From positions 307,501-371,500 of the forward strand of contig JARFJB010001945.1 of assembly GCA_036346205.1 (NCBI GenBank): a DNA stretch of 64,000 bases, given 5' to 3'. The notes beneath the pieces were generated by a model, which had not been told where the DNA came from, did not search any database, and saw only the letters and a list, made by a program, of their open reading frames with translations. Position 1 is the first letter of the stretch. Each line of letters begins with the position of its first letter. The DNA comes from Vesta saturnalis (Eukaryota; Arthropoda; Insecta; Coleoptera; Lampyridae). A program made the translations under genes and the position numbers. Below are positions 1-14,822 of the stretch, piece after piece.

Positions 1-350
1 ATACATACACACACGCACGCACGCACGCATGCACGCATCTACCCACCAACACACCTATCCACACACACTCCCATACACCCCCACACACACACACATACAC
101 ACACACGCGCACGCACACGCACACGCACACGCACACGCACGCGCACGCGCACGCACACGCACACGCACACGCACACGCACACGACACACACGCACACACG
201 CACACACGCACACACGCACACACGCACACTCGCACACACGTACACACTCATACACGCGCACACGCGGGCATGCGCACATGCGGACATGCGCACACGCGCA
301 CGCACGCACGCACGCTCGCTCGCTTACTCGCACGCACGCACGCACGCGCG

Positions 351-387
<37 letters not shown>

Positions 388-400
388 CACACACACACAC
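1..400. repeat. CA/ACGC microsatellite
   Basis: Nearly uninterrupted alternating CA dinucleotides with ACGC and ACACGC variants. All long reading frames here encode only His-Thr-Ala-Arg or Val-Cys-Arg repeats and are artefacts of the simple repeat. The tract ends directly at the left inverted repeat of the Tc1 element. Confidence 0.97.
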
Positions 401-1674
401 TGTGATATAAAAAATGCAACACCAAGATGGCGAATTTCTGGACCAAACTTGGTAGAAACGTTTAGTTGATCAAATGTAGTAAATGATTAAAATTTCAAAA
501 TTTCTTGGCATGGATTTCAACAGGTGGTCGATTTCTACCTGAGGCATTCCATCCCAGGTAATCTGTAATTCATACCGGAGAGTTTCTAGTGTCTGTGGAG
601 GATTAGCTTACTGCCTGAATCTTCTACGCATCATGTCCCACACATGTTCGATGGTCGAAAGGTCGGGAGATCTGGCCACGTCAAGATATTGACGTTAGCC
701 TCTTCGAAGCGCTCCATAGAATGCCTTGCAATGTGGGGACGGACATTATCCTGTTGGAAAATCTGGCCCGCCAGCTTCTGGAGGAATGGGACGATGTGGG
801 GTTCTACCATTTCAACAACGTATCGGTGGGTATTCATACTGTCTCGGATGAATACCAACTCAAACCTGCTTCCATAAACAATAGCACCCCATACCATAAC
901 CCGCACAGTGTGGTGCACATGCCGCTCAACAGAAAACTGCACATTGCGACGTTCTCCACGTCTACGTCTGACCCTCATGCGACCATCGTGAATTCACAAG
1001 CAGAATCGGGATTCGTTCCATTCCACGTCCCAATCTAGTCGCAAAGTACAGCACTCCAAGCGTTGCTGTCGATGACGAGTCGTCAGCGGAACCACAAGGT
1101 GTGGTCGATAGGACTGCAAGCCAAAAGCTCTAATTCGAGGGTAAACTATACGAAGCGTTACAGGACGTCCTTCGTTTTCAAACTATTGATCGGCTATTGA
1201 TCTTGTACTCGAGAATCGGTCTTTTAATGCCATGAATCGGAGACCACATTTGTCTGTCTTGGCCGTCCACTTCCTCTCCTACGATGTTTCTGACCTTCTC
1301 TAGACTATGCTTGATCATACCGCACTACAGAGGATTGATTAAGGTTAAGACGATTAGCAATTTCTCTGAATCAAAAACCTTCACGTAAGTCAATAATGCG
1401 ACCTCTGTTGAATTGACTCAGTTGTCGGTCATTTTCACGTTGCCGCACTTTAGTCATAATTGCAACAAAAAAAAAACTGAAATAGACTTAATCTCTCAAG
1501 AAATACACCCGATAATTTCGATTGTTACAAGTAAAACGTCAAATTTTCCATGGCTACTGGATTATTTTGAATGAAATTTTAATCAATTGCATTTGATTAC
1601 TTAAACATTTCTGCTTAGTTTGGTGGTCCAAAAATTCCAACGCCATCTTGGTGTTACATTTTTTAAGTCACAGA
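400..1674 (-). mobile_element. Decayed Tc1-like element (DD34E) with terminal inverted repeats
   Basis: The left end (CTGTGATATAAAAAATGCAA, then CACCAAGATGGCG) is matched in inverted orientation at the right end, which reads outward as CTGTGACTTAAAAAATGTAA then CACCAAGATGGCG. The similarity continues inward (GGACCAAAC against its complement). The enclosed minus-strand frame fragments are Tc1 transposase. The right end abuts a (TA)n/(GT)n tract and the left end a (CA)n tract, so no clean TA duplication can be read. Length about 1.27 kb, usual for Tc1. Confidence 0.9.
480..1457 (-). pseudogene. Tc1-like transposase pseudogene
   Basis: The start at 1457 gives MTKVRQRENDRQLSQFNRGR, a Tc1-type helix-turn-helix N terminus. 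The middle (631-978) contains VMVWGAIVYGSRFELVFIRD, RYVVEMVEP and the second catalytic Asp in FQQDNVRPH. After LTWP a 4-nt deletion shifts the frame. SPDLSTIEHVWD, with the third catalytic Glu, follows in another frame. With the gap allowed, spacing is 34 residues (DD34E). The first catalytic position reads NESRF instead of DESRF, and in-frame stops lie in the N-terminal half. It is therefore inactive by several independent lesions. Confidence 0.88.

Positions 1675-1676
<2 letters not shown>

Positions 1677-1737
<61 letters not shown>
1677..1737. repeat. (TA)n(GT)n microsatellite
   Basis: About 20 TA units followed by about 11 GT units, lying exactly between the right end of the Tc1 element and the left inverted repeat of the next mariner-like element. 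Confidence 0.95.
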
Positions 1738-2479
1738 GAAATGGAAAAACATTTTATTGTTCATTTCTCAGAAAATTTTATTCTTGATAAAAGTGCATGA
1801 TTGATCTCAAACCTAAAATGGACTTGCAATAACTTGAATATCTCGATTCTTATACGGGAGAGATTCGAAAATGTAAATGCGGCTCAAGAGTAAAGTACCC
1901 TTATTTTTCAAAATACACAAAAATGTCGTTTGAAGAAGTTGTTTAGAATTGAAAAGCAAGCTTCTCTGAAAAAAACATTCACGTTTTTCTTTCCTCTTTT
2001 TTTTCTACCGCCCCTGTATTTTACGGGAAACAAAATATTTCGGAGGTAAGTTATTATCTGATGGAGCAACAATACTCTAAAAAGCATAAGTGTTATTTGA
2101 CCCATAAGTAACAAATTAGGTTATTCACAATTATCCCAAAAAATATCTCAATTTTTGTATCCAATGGGGTAAACTACATATTCCTTCAAGATTATACCTA
2201 ATAAATGTGAGGGGGTTGTAGAGAACATCAAAACACTTAAATGTTATCAATAAATCCTTGTCTGCAAATGAATAGAAATTGATTTCTTTATTTACAATCA
2301 CAACTATGTCTCACAAGTACTCATTATTCCTTATTTCGCTTTGATATTTTGCAAAGTAGGCTTTGGAAAAAAATTGGTAATAGTCAATAATATCATTTTG
2401 ACATTTCCGATATCGCTGTTAGTCTAATTTTCACTGGTATCTGAAAACTAATTGTTTACTGTAACTTTTTCTTGGACAC

Positions 2480-3450
2480 TTAGGCGTGCAGCAGCACGTG
2501 TAAGTGTCGAAGAAAAAGTTGAGATTGTTTTAGTGTACGGTGATAATTATCATAATTCTCGCGAGACTTCAAATATTTTTAATGCAAGACACACAGATAA
2601 AAATATTAGTCATGCAAAAATAATAAAGAAATTTAAAGAAAATGGACCTGTTGAAAATAAATATAAAACAGAACACAAAAGAAATGTAACTGGTAATGAT
2701 GACAACGTTATGAATGCTGTTCTATCTACTGTGGAGAATCACAGCCGCAAGAAATTATCGATGTTTTTGAGTGATCAATTAGAAGAATTATGGGATTAAA
2801 TAAATTCAATCTATACAAACCCAAATTTAGTCATACCCTTCAGGAAAGAGACCCAGGCGCAAGGTTAGAATTTTCTTTTTGGTTCCAAGGAGAAATATTT
2901 TTTTCGAGAAGAATTATTTATTTTGACGAATCCAGTTTTACATCAAATGGTATCGTAAGTTCGCAAAACTGTAGATGGTGAGCCGATGAAAACCCTAACT
3001 TTAAGATCGAATGCTTAAAATCAACGTTTGGTGTGGAATTTTAAATGAATTTTAAATGGTGGGACCAGTATTTTTTAGAGAAAATTTAAGTTCTGCGTGA
3101 TATTGAAATATGCTTCAGACATATTTATCAAATTATTTGTATAATCTTCCTCTGAGAACCAGAATCAACATGTGTTTCCAACAAGATGACGCATCTATTC
3201 ATTCAACGGTGCGGTAAAGTCATGGCTTGACCTAAAATTTCCTAATCGATGGATAGGAAGATATTCCAACAATCCATGGCCTGCAAGATCTCCCGATATC
3301 ACCCCAATGAACTTTTTCCTAAGGGGACTTTTAAAGGAGAAAGTTTATAAACAGCGATCATTCAGAGATATTCAACATTTGAAAAATACAATTAGAAATT
3401 GTATTCAAGCAGTAACCGCGCAAATGTCTGTCATGTGTCCATGATTTTAT
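2480..3450 (+). pseudogene. Mariner-like (DD41D-type) transposase pseudogene
   Basis: The frame opens with RVSVEEKVEIVLVYGDNY, the N-terminal HTH of this family. Then come RNVTGNDDN and, after frame changes, IIYFDESSFTSNGIVSSQN with the first catalytic Asp. Later, QQDDAS...HSTVR, NRWIGRYSNNPWPARSPDIT and PMNFFLRGLLKEKVY are readable. The third acidic residue, Asp in relatives (PLDFFLWG), is Asn here. Many frameshifts and stops are present. The same family occurs at 9636-10744 and 12328-13437. Confidence 0.82.
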
Positions 3451-6206
3451 CAAGATTCGCCAATAAATTTCGAATTTCTAAATTATTTGTTAGTACCGAA
3501 CATTTTGAATGGGGTATAGATTCTCGTAATGGTATGTAATAACGCAGTAATGATGGGACAAACTTTTCGATTGTAACGTTTTCTATTGTCGTTTACGTAA
3601 TTTAAAGGTTTAAGAATTTTTTTTTGTATTTTCTAAGCCGAAGTTTGTGTTGTAGAACGTAGTAAAAATGGAAGGAGAATGTGATTTACGTTTTGACATC
3701 GATATTTAGGGAAACCCTCTGACTAGAGTTTGAAAAGAACCGTTTGTTAGTGTGTTTGTAAATAGGGATAGTTTTGTAGAAATAAATTTAGTATTTTAAT
3801 TTGGTTAAATCACGTTGGGATTGCATCATACAAAATTTAATTAAAGAACGTATTCAAATATTACTTTGAAAGGTACATCTTTGGCAAGAATTTTTGTAAC
3901 CCGCCGGACCGGCACCATTCCGATTGATAAGAATTATGTTCCGAAAACAAAAGATTTGACTTTAGGTACATAGCATTAAGGGCTATTTTGAATAAAAATT
4001 CCACTTCATTAACTATCCAATTTCTCAGATAAGATTTCGAGTAGAAACAGGCTTGCTGATAAAGCAATTTCTCCCGACGTTTTTCGAATTTAGGCTTCGT
4101 GTATGCGCGGAGTGATATATTTAAGTTTTCTGGGCAAATTAGAGTGGTGGTGATTGGAAAACAAATGTGGCCAAAAGTTTTTATGTTAGCAGTAGTAGTA
4201 CAGGCGAACTTTCGAAAAATGATGTCCTTCCCCTAGTCCAAAATCCAAAAGGGATCATATAAGTGTACAACCTTCACGAGACCCATTTATCGTTGTGTGT
4301 AGTGAATCCTTACGGATAGCTCGAGCTCCAGAACGGCGCACAGTGTTAAGTACCTAGTGCTCTCGCCTTCTTCTGGAGAAGATTCCGCTTGTTTTGCGGA
4401 AATATACAACGTTCGTTTCAAAATTACAAACATTAAGTAGTTCACAGTGCGCCACTTATTCAAATGACCTGCTGCTAAACAAATAAGACCTTTTTTTTGT
4501 AATTTAAAGTCATAAGAATTAATCAGAACTTGTTCATTATAGTCGTGTGAAGATAATAAGCAACCGCTGTAAATAATTTCGCTTGAGCAGTATAGTTAAA
4601 GAAATTAAAACCAAGTGAACGAATTACGTGTCAATGTAAACATTTGCGTACACGATTCGTTGACAATTTCAAAAGGCGGCCGTCTCCAGCTGTATGATAT
4701 CACAAGCGTCCCCCAGCATCAATCATATCATCGAGGTTATCGTCCGTATCAGAGTATGTGTAACAAAAGGGGCTTCTTCAATGAAAGGTAACTTATGTTT
4801 TTTTGAATATGGTGATTGACAAAATTTAAATAAATATTTGACTGTATTTTATTATGATATTTAAGTGTAAAAATGAAAGCATGAACGCATTGTTTAATTT
4901 TTATTAGAGATTGACTTTCGATTATTTTATCGTTTAAATTATAAGGACGGTGCTTTCATCCCGAGAATCCTCCAAATTTATTTGAAGTATTTATTAATGT
5001 TATTCAAACTGACGAACGTCTATATCGAAATGACTGTAGGTTTATTAGAAGGCAGTTTGCAAATTCTAGCTTGAATCGCCGCCAAATTTAGATAAGCTCT
5101 TTGGCATTGTCTCCGATTTCTTTGTTCCTGTATTATTATTATTGACTATATGTTCATTATATTTATTTAGGTTATTGGACTTTTTTGATTATGTGAACCT
5201 ACGATTATACAGCATCTGAGGATAAGCAATTTTCGTATTTATTCTTTAATTTGTTCATTAAATTAACGTAATTATACCAAGCTTAGTTTGAATGAAACAT
5301 TCACGGCCGAAAGTTTTCATGGGATTAATAAATTATAAGATACATTTAGAGGCCGATGAATACTGCATTTTCTTTTCTTGTTTTTCTTATGAATTGAGCA
5401 TAACTAACCGTAATTTGAGGAATTAGATTGCAAAGGATTTTGTACACAGTTAAAAAGTTTTTTTTTTATTATTAATATATTACCATATTTTTGTTGGGCG
5501 AGGTAAAAATTATTTTACATATTCAGTTTCGGGATTAACATAACTTGACTAGAGATTAGTGTTTGTTTATCAAAGACGTGATTGATTTTTGCGGCACGCT
5601 ATTATTTTATTTAAGCGTGCAAATATTTGTTTTTAAGCCTTTCAGGTTGGCGAAAGATATGCTGCCCCTAGAGCCGCTTGTATAGGTTACGTATAGGTAA
5701 GCATGTTATTTGGGTATTTTGAGCGAGCTGTGAACTATCGTAGTTAGGCATTTGATCCCCTATTATCACATTTCAAATATTCTGGCGCCCTTTTCCGGTT
5801 TTATGACGATTTCAACCCCTATTTTGAATTATGAATGGTATGCTATCCTATCGTGCACAAAATTAATTAACATCTGACTCATACCCGACCGCTGACTAGT
5901 CGTGCAAAAGTCAAGTTTATCTGTTATCTCGTTTTATTGCCAGTTTATACCGTAACATGTTGAGAAATGTACATCAAGAAATGCACAAACGTTCAATACT
6001 TTGCAAAAGAACGGAAGGCACCACAATGAGTGATAATGGTATAGGTAATTTTTTTTTCACACTTTTGTTTTGTTTGTGTTCCATTATCAATTAAAGTAGG
6101 TTATTCCAATGTTTTGAATAAAACTTCTTTCTTGAAATTTGAAGATTCTTTTATTTATTATAACTCGTCGTTTCAAAAAGGTACATAAAGAGTTATTCCA
6201 AAATGT
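3450..6206. other. AT-rich stretch without recognisable gene
   Basis: This lies between the decayed transposase and the right inverted repeat. No frame over 70 codons looks protein-like. A more GC-rich patch at about 4240-4400 and another at 4666-4790 stand out. The latter is open on the plus strand for about 35 codons and ends AAAG/GTAACT, like an exon-donor junction, but the peptide is not recognised. The part from 5560 is a dispersed repeat listed separately. Confidence 0.6.
5560..5950. repeat. Dispersed repeat, copy 1 (partner near 26860-27280)
   Basis: Collinear similarity with 26860-27280 in the same orientation. Shared segments include GGCACG then TTATTATTTT, GAGCTGTGAAC then TTCGTAATTAGG-like sequence, the CATTT...ATTCTGGCRCCC block, TTTATGAC, and TTTATCTGTTA then CTGCCAKTTTA. 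No coding potential and no clear ends are seen. The copies differ by substitutions and indels, so the family is old. Class unknown. Confidence 0.65.
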
Positions 6207-6719
6207 TAAAATTTAAATGTTTTGACATTCTCTATAATCCCCTCACATCTGCTAGGTATAATCTTGAAGGAATATGTAGTTTTCATCATTGAATACAACA
6301 ATTGAGGTATTTACCACTTATGGGGCAAATAAAACTTATACTTTGTAACGTATTGTTGTTCCATTAGAAAACAACTTACCTCCGAAATATTTGGTTTCCC
6401 GAAAAATACAGAGATGGTAGAAAAAACAAAGGAAAAACGTTGTAGACATTTTTGAGAGAAGCTGGCATATTTGACATATATTTTCAATTCTAAACAACTT
6501 TTTAAAATGGCATTTTTGTGTATTTTGAAAAATAAGGATACTTTACTCTTGAGCTGCATTCACTTTTTCGAACCTCCCTCGTAAAAGAAACGAGATATTC
6601 AAATTTTTGCAAGTCAATTTTAGGTTTGCGATTGAGTAGACACTTTTATCAAGAATAACATTTTCTGTGAAATGAACAATAAAAATTTTTTCCATTTGTA
6701 TCCAACCTTATGTCGGTCG

Positions 6720-6720
<1 letters not shown>

Positions 6721-6769
<49 letters not shown>
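6721..6769. repeat. (TA)n microsatellite
   Basis: About 24 TA units between the right end of the mariner-like element and the inverted flank of the Penelope-like remnant. Confidence 0.97.
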
Positions 6770-9148
<2,379 letters not shown>

Positions 9149-9154
9149 TATATA

Positions 9155-11331
9155 CAGGGTGTTAATACTAAGTGGTTACACCCGAAAATGGCAGTTAGAT
9201 CTCATTAAAATAAACAACTTTTTTTAGTTCCAATTTTTGATTTTGTACCCCGGTTCGAAGTTATAGCTCTTCGTTTGTTTTTCGAAAAATAGTCACAACT
9301 TCTTTATTTTAAGGACTATTAATAAAAAATAAAAAGTTTCTGAATTAGCTTTCGATTCTCTAGAACATTTGTATTTACAACTATTTTCTATTTTTTCAAA
9401 TAACAAAATGGCGACCGATCAAAAATTTCAAACCAAGATATTTTGATAACCACTCGATCGATTTGTGAAAGTAAAACATTTATAAAATCGTTAAATTATC
9501 TACTACAGTATTTGCCTAGATAAAATTTATTAATTAATTACAAAAAAAAAATTAATTCAGTTAAGTACTAGTATTACGCTCACAACTATTAAACTAAAAA
9601 ACATTTAAAACGAAGTAACTTTCTGACATTAAATACTATAGAAACAAAAGAAGTTCGGATGTGAAAAATACACTATAATAAATTTTCAAAGTGGCCGCCA
9701 TTCGCAGCAATGCACGCTCGGCAGCGTTTTTAACGTTGGTAGCAACTTTCGCAAGGACTTCTGGCCTTTCTTTGATATCTTCTGCTGCAGCCACGATTCT
9801 AGCCACTAGTTCTAGCTCTGTATTCACTGGTGTCTCATACACCAAGGTCTTCATCTTACCCCAGAAGAAATAGTCTAATGGTGTTAAGTCGGGGCTTCGG
9901 GCTGGCCATGCAATAGGAGCTCTCCTTCCAATCCACTTATTTGTATATTCGCGGTTTAGAAATGCGGTGATTTCTCGCGTTGTATGAGCCGGAGCCCCAT
10001 CATGCTGAAACCAAAGTTTCCGTCTAATGTTTAATGGCAAGTCATCAATAAGTTCCGGTAGCACACTATCCAAGAAAGTCAAATAATTTTCTCCATTCAA
10101 GCGGTTTGGGAGATTGTAGGGTCCAATTACATGCTCCCCTACGATTCCGGCCCATACATTGACTGCAAAACGTTGTTGACATGCACGAGTAAAGTTGCTT
10201 GGGGATTTTCGTCAGCCCACAAGTGATTATTTTTAGAGTTAAATACACCGTTCCTTGTGAAGCAAGCTTCATCAGTGAACAGAATAAATTTTTCAAACTC
10301 CCTTTGAAGATTACAATACTGAAGAAGCCAACGACAGAACATCAGTCTTGGCTGAAAGTCGTCAGGTCCCAAAGCTTGCACTTTCTGTCTAGAGTATGGA
10401 TGAAGACCTTGTTCTTTCAGAACTTGCCAAACAGACACATGGTTTACATTTAATCTATTCGCTATTACCCTTGTGCTTGTCGATGGATCATCCTCAACAA
10501 TATTAAGTACAGCCTCTTCAAATGCAGGTGTTCGACGTAATCTATTGGAATTTCCACCAATTGTTGGGTAAAACCTACCGGTCTCAGATAATCGTCTACA
10601 AATTTTTCTAAAAAGTTGACTACTTGGTTGTCGACGATTCGGGTATCTCATCAGATATATTCGTCGAGCTTCGTTTGCATTACGCCTTGCTTCCCCAAAA
10701 ACCAAAAGCATGTCAAGCAGTTCATCGTTTCGATAATAATTCATTATCACATAAAATACAGACACGACTTTAGAATATGTAATTTTATAACTCACAAACA
10801 ATATCACATACTTCAGTTTGAAGTGCGAATATCTTGGTTCACTTGTTCTAATCTTGTTTATTGTATAAGGCTCCTTTGATGCAGATGTTTTTTAGTTTGT
10901 TAATATGTAGTGTGCATGAGTAACGACACTAACTAAATAATATATTTTTTTAAACAATTGAATGAACTTTTCCAGGCAAATACTGTAGTAGATAATTTAA
11001 CGATTTTATAAATGTTTTACTTTCAAAAATCGATCGAGTGGTTATCAAAATATCTTGGTTTGAAATTTTTGATCGGTCGCCATTTTGTTATTTGAAAAAA
11101 TAGAAAATAGTTGTAAATACAAATGTTCTAGAGAATCGAAAGCTAATTCAGAAACTTTTTATTTTTTATTAATAGTCCTTAAAATAAAGAAGATGTGACT
11201 ATTTTTCGAAAAACAAACGAAGAGCTATAACTTCGAACCGGGGTACAAAATCAAAAATTGGAACTAAAAAAAGTTGTTTATTTTAATGAGATCTAACTGC
11301 CATTTTCGGGTGTAACTACTTAGTATTAACA

Positions 11332-11333
<2 letters not shown>
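9155..11333 (-). mobile_element. DD41D mariner-like element, about 365-bp inverted repeats
   Basis: TA precedes the left end (CAGGGTGTTAATACTAAGTG). The right end is its complement, ending ...TAGTATTAACACC, and then runs into (TA)n. Inverted arms cover 9155-9525 and about 10972-11333 and include a CCAAGATATTTTGATAACCA block and CTACTACAGTATTTGCCT. The minus-strand transposase fills the interior. It starts 4 bp after the TA of the preceding palindromic element, so the two lie back to back. Confidence 0.93.
9636..10744 (-). pseudogene. DD41D transposase with a single frameshift
   Basis: Probable start at 10744 (MNYYRNDELLDMLLVFGEAR), giving an N-terminal HTH region, RVIANRLNVNHVSVWQVLKE (second HTH), and the first catalytic Asp in FILFTDEACFTRNGVFNSKN then WADENPQA. 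One indel near 10185 shifts the frame. The rest is open to 9636: VNVWAGIVGEHVIGPY, LNGENYLTFLDSVLPEL, FQHDGAPAHT (second Asp), WPARSPDLTPLDYFFWG (third Asp). There are 41 residues between the second and third Asp, hence DD41D. Apart from that shift it is complete, about 370 residues, the least decayed of this family in the window. Confidence 0.92.

Positions 11334-11377
<44 letters not shown>
11334..11377. repeat. (TA)n microsatellite between two mariner-like elements
   Basis: About 22 TA units, placed exactly between the right end of one DD41D element and the left TA target of the next. Confidence 0.97.
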
Positions 11378-11380
<3 letters not shown>

Positions 11381-14300
11381 GGTCCGCCAAACTTACTATA
11401 ATTTTAAAAATTTGGTAACATGGTAATGATGTTAGGGCTAACTCATCTAAAATATTTTCACGTTCGTACCACTTCCGGTTATACCGGAAGTCGGTACTTA
11501 GTCGCTTATTTTAAATGGAACACCCCGTATATTAATACATTTTTGGATTCTATGTCGAATTTTAAGGTAAGTTTGTTAAATAAACTGGATACGAAATTTC
11601 AGTCGTTTAAAAAAAAAACATTTTTTCTAAAAAAATTGACAGATGCGTTCTTAGTAATAACTCGTTAATTTTTCTGTTCCTGTCAAACAATTGGAATAAA
11701 ACTTTGAGGTGTTGTGGGCAAAGGTTTATTGCAACAGTCTGCAAAAAATGACATTTGTATTTTTCATAAAAATAAAATTATGAATGTCTAAACTTGACTA
11801 TAAAAAAGAGCAAGTTACTCAAAAAAATCAAACGGAAACCCCTATTTTTTATTACTCAGACCGATTTAACGTCAAAAATTAAGGTAAGTTTGTTTAAAAC
11901 TTTATTTGCCTAAACGTAACAGTTTCATACTTATTATCTAAAAAGTCCCAATTTTAAAATTTGTGATAAAAATGAGCTACATACTTAAATCTAGTATTCC
12001 TTGTTCGTGATCGCCATGGAAACCAAATAATTGAGAATTGAAATAAAGAAAAATATTTGAATAAGATACTGCAAAAAATTATAAAAATTGATAATTTTGT
12101 GATTCAAAAGTCATTTTTGCCAAATAGAAGTTTTCTAAGTCATTTTTTTCAAATTCGTGTTTCGTAAAATTTAATACTTTATGAGTAAATCGAAAAAAAC
12201 TACTTTTACTGCGGAGGTAATACATACTTATCAGCGCATCATTACACGATAAAGATGCTTATTTATTTTGTTTTTCTTTTGTAGTCAATAATTTAATAAA
12301 ATTGTTGACAGGGTTTTTCTTGATGAAATGGCTCGACTTGAATATTCTAATACAGATTATTTGAATTGAATTTTAATTCACGGAGAATGTCATAGAGTTG
12401 TAAAACGAACAGTAAGAACATTTATCGAACGCTATCCTAAGCGCCCCCGACCATCAGCAGATACAATAAGACGTGTGGTTCAAAATTTGGAACAGTTTGG
12501 CACATTGAAACACTCTGCGCCTCGCAAAAAAACTGCTATTGATAACGAACAGAATGAAGTTATAACTTTAGGACATTTGCGTGCCTATCCTTGTAATTCC
12601 ATAAACGACGCGAAAACAGATATTGGCTTAACACCAACAACTATCAGAAGAATTCTTAAGAAACATAAGTTTAGACCATACTGTTTACAATTAGTTCAAC
12701 ATTTGAAAGAAGCGGATTTTTTGAAACGTATCGAATTTTGTGAAACAATTTTGCTCAAAATACAAGAAATTCCTAATTTTTTGACTAATATCATATGGAC
12801 GGACGAATCTAAATTTACGAAAAATGGCATATTTAATAGCCGAAACTCGCATTACTGGAATAACGAAAATAGCAATCCAATTCGCGAATGTCATTTTCAG
12901 GAAATTTGGAATTTTAACGTATTTTGTGCTATTCGGAATAACGAAATCTTTGACGTGTATTTTTACAACGAAAATTTGAGAGGTTTAAAATAGTTGATTG
13001 TTGCGATTTATGATTACAAATTTAATTTCTAGGAAAAAATTATCTTGAGATATTAAACACTCGAATTCAACCCCGATTAAATCTAGAAAGGGAAAATTTA
13101 TGGTACCAACAAGACGGTGCGCCCGCTCACAACACCAACGATGTTTCCATGAAACTATGAAATTTTTGAAGATCGTTGGTTTGCCAATAATGGTCCCTTT
13201 CCATGGCCACCTAGGTCACCTGATCTTACGCCAATGGATTTTTATCTTTGGGGTCGAATTAAAAATATTGTTTATGCTACACCACTAACGACTAAAGAAG
13301 ATTGCATTGCAAGAGTGCAAAATGCCTTCAATGCTCTTTCTCCACAAGAAATTCAAAGGGCTACAAATGAAGCCATTATAAGACGGGTTCAACAATGTCT
13401 TGCGTCTAACGGGCAACATTTTGAACATTTATTGTAAATTAATTTACATTTGATCACGAGCAAGAAATACTAAATAAGCGACTTTATCGTGTCAGAATGC
13501 ACTGATAAGTATGTAATTACTACCTCCGCAGTAAAAAGTAGTTTTTTTCGATTTACTCATAAAGTATTAAATTTTTACACTTATGTTGTATATCTAATTT
13601 GAAAAAAATGACTTAGAAAATTTCTATTTGGCAAAAATGACTTTTGAATCACAAAATTATCAATTTTTATAATTTTTGCAGTAACTTTTTCAAATATTTT
13701 TCTTTATTTCAATTCTCTTAATTATTTGGTTTCCATGGTGACCACGAACAAGGAATACTAGATTTAATTGTAGCTTATTTTTATCACAAATTTTAAAATT
13801 GGGATTTTTTGATAATAAGTATGAAACTGTTACGTTTAGGCAAATAAAGTTTTAAACAAACTTTCCTTAATTTTTGACGTTAAATCGATCTGAGTAATAA
13901 AAAATAGGGGTTTCCATTTGATTTTTTTGAGTAACTTGCATTTTTTGATAGTCAAGTTTAGACATTCATAATTTTATTTTTATGAAAAACACAAATGTCA
14001 TTTTTTGCAGACTGTTGCAATAAACCTTTGCCTACAACACCTCAAAGTTTTATTCAAATTGTTTGACAGGAACAGAACAATTGATTTACAGGGTAAAAAA
14101 TTGACAATGCGGTCTTAGTAAATGAGTTATTACTAAGACCGCATTGTCAATTTTTTTAGAAAAATGGTTTTTTTTTGAAACGACTGAAATTTCGTATCTA
14201 GTTTATTTAACAAACTTACCTTAAAATTCGACATAGAATCCAAAAATGTATTAATATAGGGGATGTTCCATTTGAAATAAGCGACTAAGTACCAACTTCC

Positions 14301-14439
14301 GGTATAATCGGAAATGGTACGAACGTGAAAATATTTTAGATGAGTTAGCCCTAACATCATTACCCTGTCACCAAATTTTCAAAATTATAGTAAGTTCGGT
14401 TTAGCAGATACTCATAGGATAAGCTCCCAAAGGCGGACC

Positions 14440-14442
<3 letters not shown>
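11378..14442 (+). mobile_element. DD41D-type mariner-like element with inverted repeats of about 0.9-1 kb
   Basis: Left end TA/CATGGTCCGCC and right end GGCGGACCCTG/TA are complementary. The right arm carries about 35 extra bases (AGCAGATACTCATAGGATAA) near its end. Arms run 11378-12290 and about 13460-14442 and share, in inverse orientation, GGTAATGATGTTAGGGC, the CGGTATAACCGGAAG-like block, TTGTTTGACAGGAACAGAA and CTGCGGAGGTA. The arms make up almost two thirds of the element; the transposase occupies the middle. Both ends abut or lie in (TA)n. Confidence 0.92.
12328..13437 (+). pseudogene. DD41D-type transposase with a probable 50-nt intron, one stop and one frameshift
   Basis: ATG at 12328 (MARLEYSNTDYLN), then an in-frame TGA at 12367, then open: RYPKRPRPSADTIRRVVQNL, TPTTIRRILKKHKFRPYCLQ (HTH) and IIWTDESKFTKNGIFNSRNS (first Asp). 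The frame appears to close at LRGLK, but removing 12983-13032 (GTTTAA...TTTCTAG, 50 nt) joins NENLRG to KNYLEILNTRIQ, as the family requires. Then WYQQDGAPAHNTNDVS (second Asp), a one-base shift near 13160, PWPPRSPDLTPMDFYLWG (third Asp) and a normal C terminus ending NGQHFEHLL at 13437. Only two lesions besides the intron; decay is moderate. Confidence 0.88.
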
Positions 14443-14722
<280 letters not shown>

Positions 14723-14822
14723 TGTTCCTAATAATGCAATCTACTATTAATTACAGAACGTAACTAAGCAACAAAAACCTTTGAAACCGCGTTAAAATAT
14801 ATAAAATAAGTGAATGATTTAG

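Larger units (their letters stand above)
1737..6718 (+). mobile_element. Decayed DD41D-type mariner-like element with about 500-bp inverted repeats, enlarged by other repeats
   Basis: The left arm 1737-2245 is matched in inverted orientation by 6207-6700. Shared blocks include TTTTATTGTTCATTTC near the outer ends and TATTCCTTCAAGATTATACC further in. The similarity stops near 2245 and 6207. Decayed transposase follows the left arm at about 2480-3450. The remaining 2.7 kb before the right arm is not transposase-like and contains a repeat also present near 27 kb, so later insertions probably enlarged the element. It is bordered by a TA/GT tract on the left and (TA)n from 6721 on the right. Confidence 0.8.

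Noticed and set aside
29..469. Long His-Thr-Arg and Val-Cys-Arg reading frames in 1-469 and 22154-22933
   Set aside because: They are translations of CA/GT microsatellites, open in several frames on both strands at once, with no start context or homology.
4240..4420. GC-richer patch as an upstream Ir25a exon or a promoter
   Set aside because: No frame matches the IR25a N-terminal domain, and no TATA/initiator arrangement is clear enough.
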